Source of the DNA: Actinomycetota bacterium
GTDB taxonomy: Bacteria; Actinomycetota; Thermoleophilia; Solirubrobacterales; Solirubrobacteraceae
Length of the DNA stretch: 7,083 bases
Direction of reading: 5' to 3'
NCBI GenBank assembly: GCA_005883905.1
Contig: VAYD01000120.1
Coordinates: 1-7,083, forward strand
Shown: piece by piece, positions 6,064-7,083 of the stretch
Layout of the letters: every line of letters starts with the position of its first letter
How positions within the stretch are numbered: position 1 is the first letter of the stretch
Notes under the pieces: generated by a model
Databases searched by the model: none
What the model saw: only the letters and a program-made list of their open reading frames with translations
Told to the model about the DNA's origin: nothing
Program-made: the position numbers and the translations under genes

Positions 6064-7083
6064 TCAACCCTCGGGCGAGCCCACGCCGGTCCGCCGGCGC
6101 CGGCCGACGGGGTACAGCGTGGCCGCCAGGACGAGCACGCACCCGGTCAGCGCGGGCATCTGCCAGTCCCAGTCGACCGCCGAGTGCGCGACCCACACCG
6201 AACACGCCGCGCCGACCGCGGCTGCATGCGAACGCGGCAGCGCGCCCGGCCGGATCCTTGACGTCACCGCGGCCCACCCGATCGTCACGAGGAACCCGAG
6301 CAGCAGCAGCCCGCCCACCACGCCGAGCTCGCCGAGCGTCTCGAGCTCAAGCGAGTGCGCGTCGCGGACCTGCTCGTAGACGCTCCTGTGCTGCATCCAG
6401 CGAACGGTGAAGCCGCCGGCGCCGTCGCCATGCAGCGGGTTGGCCTCGAAGCCGTCGAACGCCACGCGGTAGAGGTCCGAGCGCGTGCCCTTCGCCGTCG
6501 TGAGGCGCGCCCGGCCCTGCTCGACGCCGGTCGTCGGCCGCAGGAAGTCCTGCCACTGGCGCGAGACGAAGCCCCTGGCCGATCGCAGCGCGCGGTCGCT
6601 GTGACCCTCGACGGCGTCGGCCTTCACGGCGTAGCCGACCAGCGCCGCGACCACCGCGAGCCCGGCGAGCGCGATCAGCAGCGGCCACACGACCCGACGC
6701 AGCGCCTGCATGAACAGCGGCGACGCCCGCCCCGCCGCGATCACGGCGATCCCGCCGCCCGCGGCGGCCGCGAGCGGGACGACCGGCCCGCCCAGGATCG
6801 CCAGCGTCGCGGCCGTGCCCGAGACGCCGACGGTCAGGAGCAGCGAGCCGCGATGCGCGCCGAGGGCGACCAGCACCACGGCGCCGACCATGAGCGCCAG
6901 CCACGTGCCGCGGCTCAGGCTCAGGTACACGGCGTCCGCCAGCGGCACGACCGCCGCGCCGCACAGCGCCCGGACCGCCACGGGCGCACGCGGATCCGAG
7001 CCCATGCCCGCCGCCAGCACGGCACCGACCGCCGCCAGCGCCCCATACGCGTTCCAGTAGGTCAGCGGGTAGCTCAGCCGGTC
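6064..7083 (-). CDS. O-antigen ligase / Wzy-type polymerase (5' end outside window)
   Basis: The minus-strand frame is open from the window edge to TGA at 6066-6064, giving about 339 residues of a multi-spanning membrane protein. At the edge it reads 'DRLSYPLTYWNAYGALAAVG', then 'LSLSRGTWLALMVGAVVLV', several Ala/Val/Leu-rich helices, and a large extracytoplasmic loop. That loop holds 'RSDLYRVAFDGFEANPLHG', 'GDGAGGFTVRW' and 'DAHSLELETLGELGVVGGL'. Two to three more helices with 'HSAVDWDWQMPALTG' follow, then a basic cytoplasmic tail. The Asn-Pro-Leu-HG-GAG loop, the conserved 'DAHS-ELETLGE' and the His-Ser...Asp-Trp pattern are typical of the O-antigen ligase (Wzy_C) family. These proteins polymerise or transfer lipid-linked glycans on the outer face of the membrane. 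Seventeen bases separate its stop from the Wzz start, so both are likely in one operon, fitting polymerase and chain-length regulator acting together. GTG 7020 and later starts are rejected because conserved sequence continues upstream. Confidence 0.87.
   Translation of the reverse strand, partial: DRLSYPLTYWNAYGALAAVGAVLAAGMGSDPRAPVAVRALCGAAVVPLADAVYLSLSRGTWLALMVGAVVLVALGAHRGSLLLTVGVSGTAATLAILGGPVVPLAAAAGGGIAVIAAGRASPLFMQALRRVVWPLLIALAGLAVVAALVGYAVKADAVEGHSDRALRSARGFVSRQWQDFLRPTTGVEQGRARLTTAKGTRSDLYRVAFDGFEANPLHGDGAGGFTVRWMQHRSVYEQVRDAHSLELETLGELGVVGGLLLLGFLVTIGWAAVTSRIRPGALPRSHAAAVGAACSVWVAHSAVDWDWQMPALTGCVLVLAATLYPVGRRRRTGVGSPEG

Noticed and set aside
6047..6277. N-terminal extension of the Wzz-domain protein
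   Set aside because: It would overlap the ligase/polymerase by over 200 nt with Arg/Gly-rich sequence. The ATG at 6046 is directly followed by a typical Wzz N-terminus.

Overview
The window is very GC-rich (mostly G/C third positions) and carries part of a cell-surface or exopolysaccharide assembly locus. The gene types and several family signatures suggest a high-GC actinobacterium, perhaps of the Thermoleophilia/Solirubrobacter kind. Examples are the 'LSYPLTYWNAYG' segment in the polymerase/ligase and the fused chain-length/kinase architecture. The taxonomic placement is inference: there is no rRNA or other marker here.

Layout. Both edges cut through membrane proteins of the O-antigen ligase/Wzy polymerase type: a plus-strand C-terminal piece at 1-695 and a minus-strand gene entering at 7083 and ending at 6064. 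A minus-strand series runs from right to left. It consists of the ligase/polymerase (7083-6064), a Wzz-like chain-length regulator joined to a BY-kinase (6046-4537, split by an apparent frameshift near 5580), a family 2 glycosyltransferase (4556-3594), and, beyond an oppositely oriented gene, two more family 2 glycosyltransferases (2328-1444 and 1399-539). The plus-strand gene inside this series (2372-3829) encodes a secreted clan GH-A glycoside hydrolase. There is no gene-free stretch over 300 bases; the only gaps are about 17, 43 and 44 bases.

How the genes would work together (inference from families): the GT2 enzymes add sugars to a lipid-linked repeat unit on the cytoplasmic face. The multi-TM ligase/polymerase joins units outside the membrane, and the Wzz/BY-kinase pair sets chain length through cycles of tyrosine phosphorylation. 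The secreted hydrolase may trim or release polymer. No flippase or initiating sugar-phosphate transferase is visible, so they should lie outside the window if this is a complete Wzy-type locus.

Oddities. The most concrete is the frameshift splitting the Wzz/kinase gene. There are also two long convergent 3' overlaps (157 and 236 nt), and a 20-nt overlap in which a GT start codon sits on the last tyrosine codon of the kinase tail. I see no CRISPR array, transposase, tRNA or convincing terminator. I do not see an undescribed system; this is a recognisable polysaccharide locus with an unusual arrangement.
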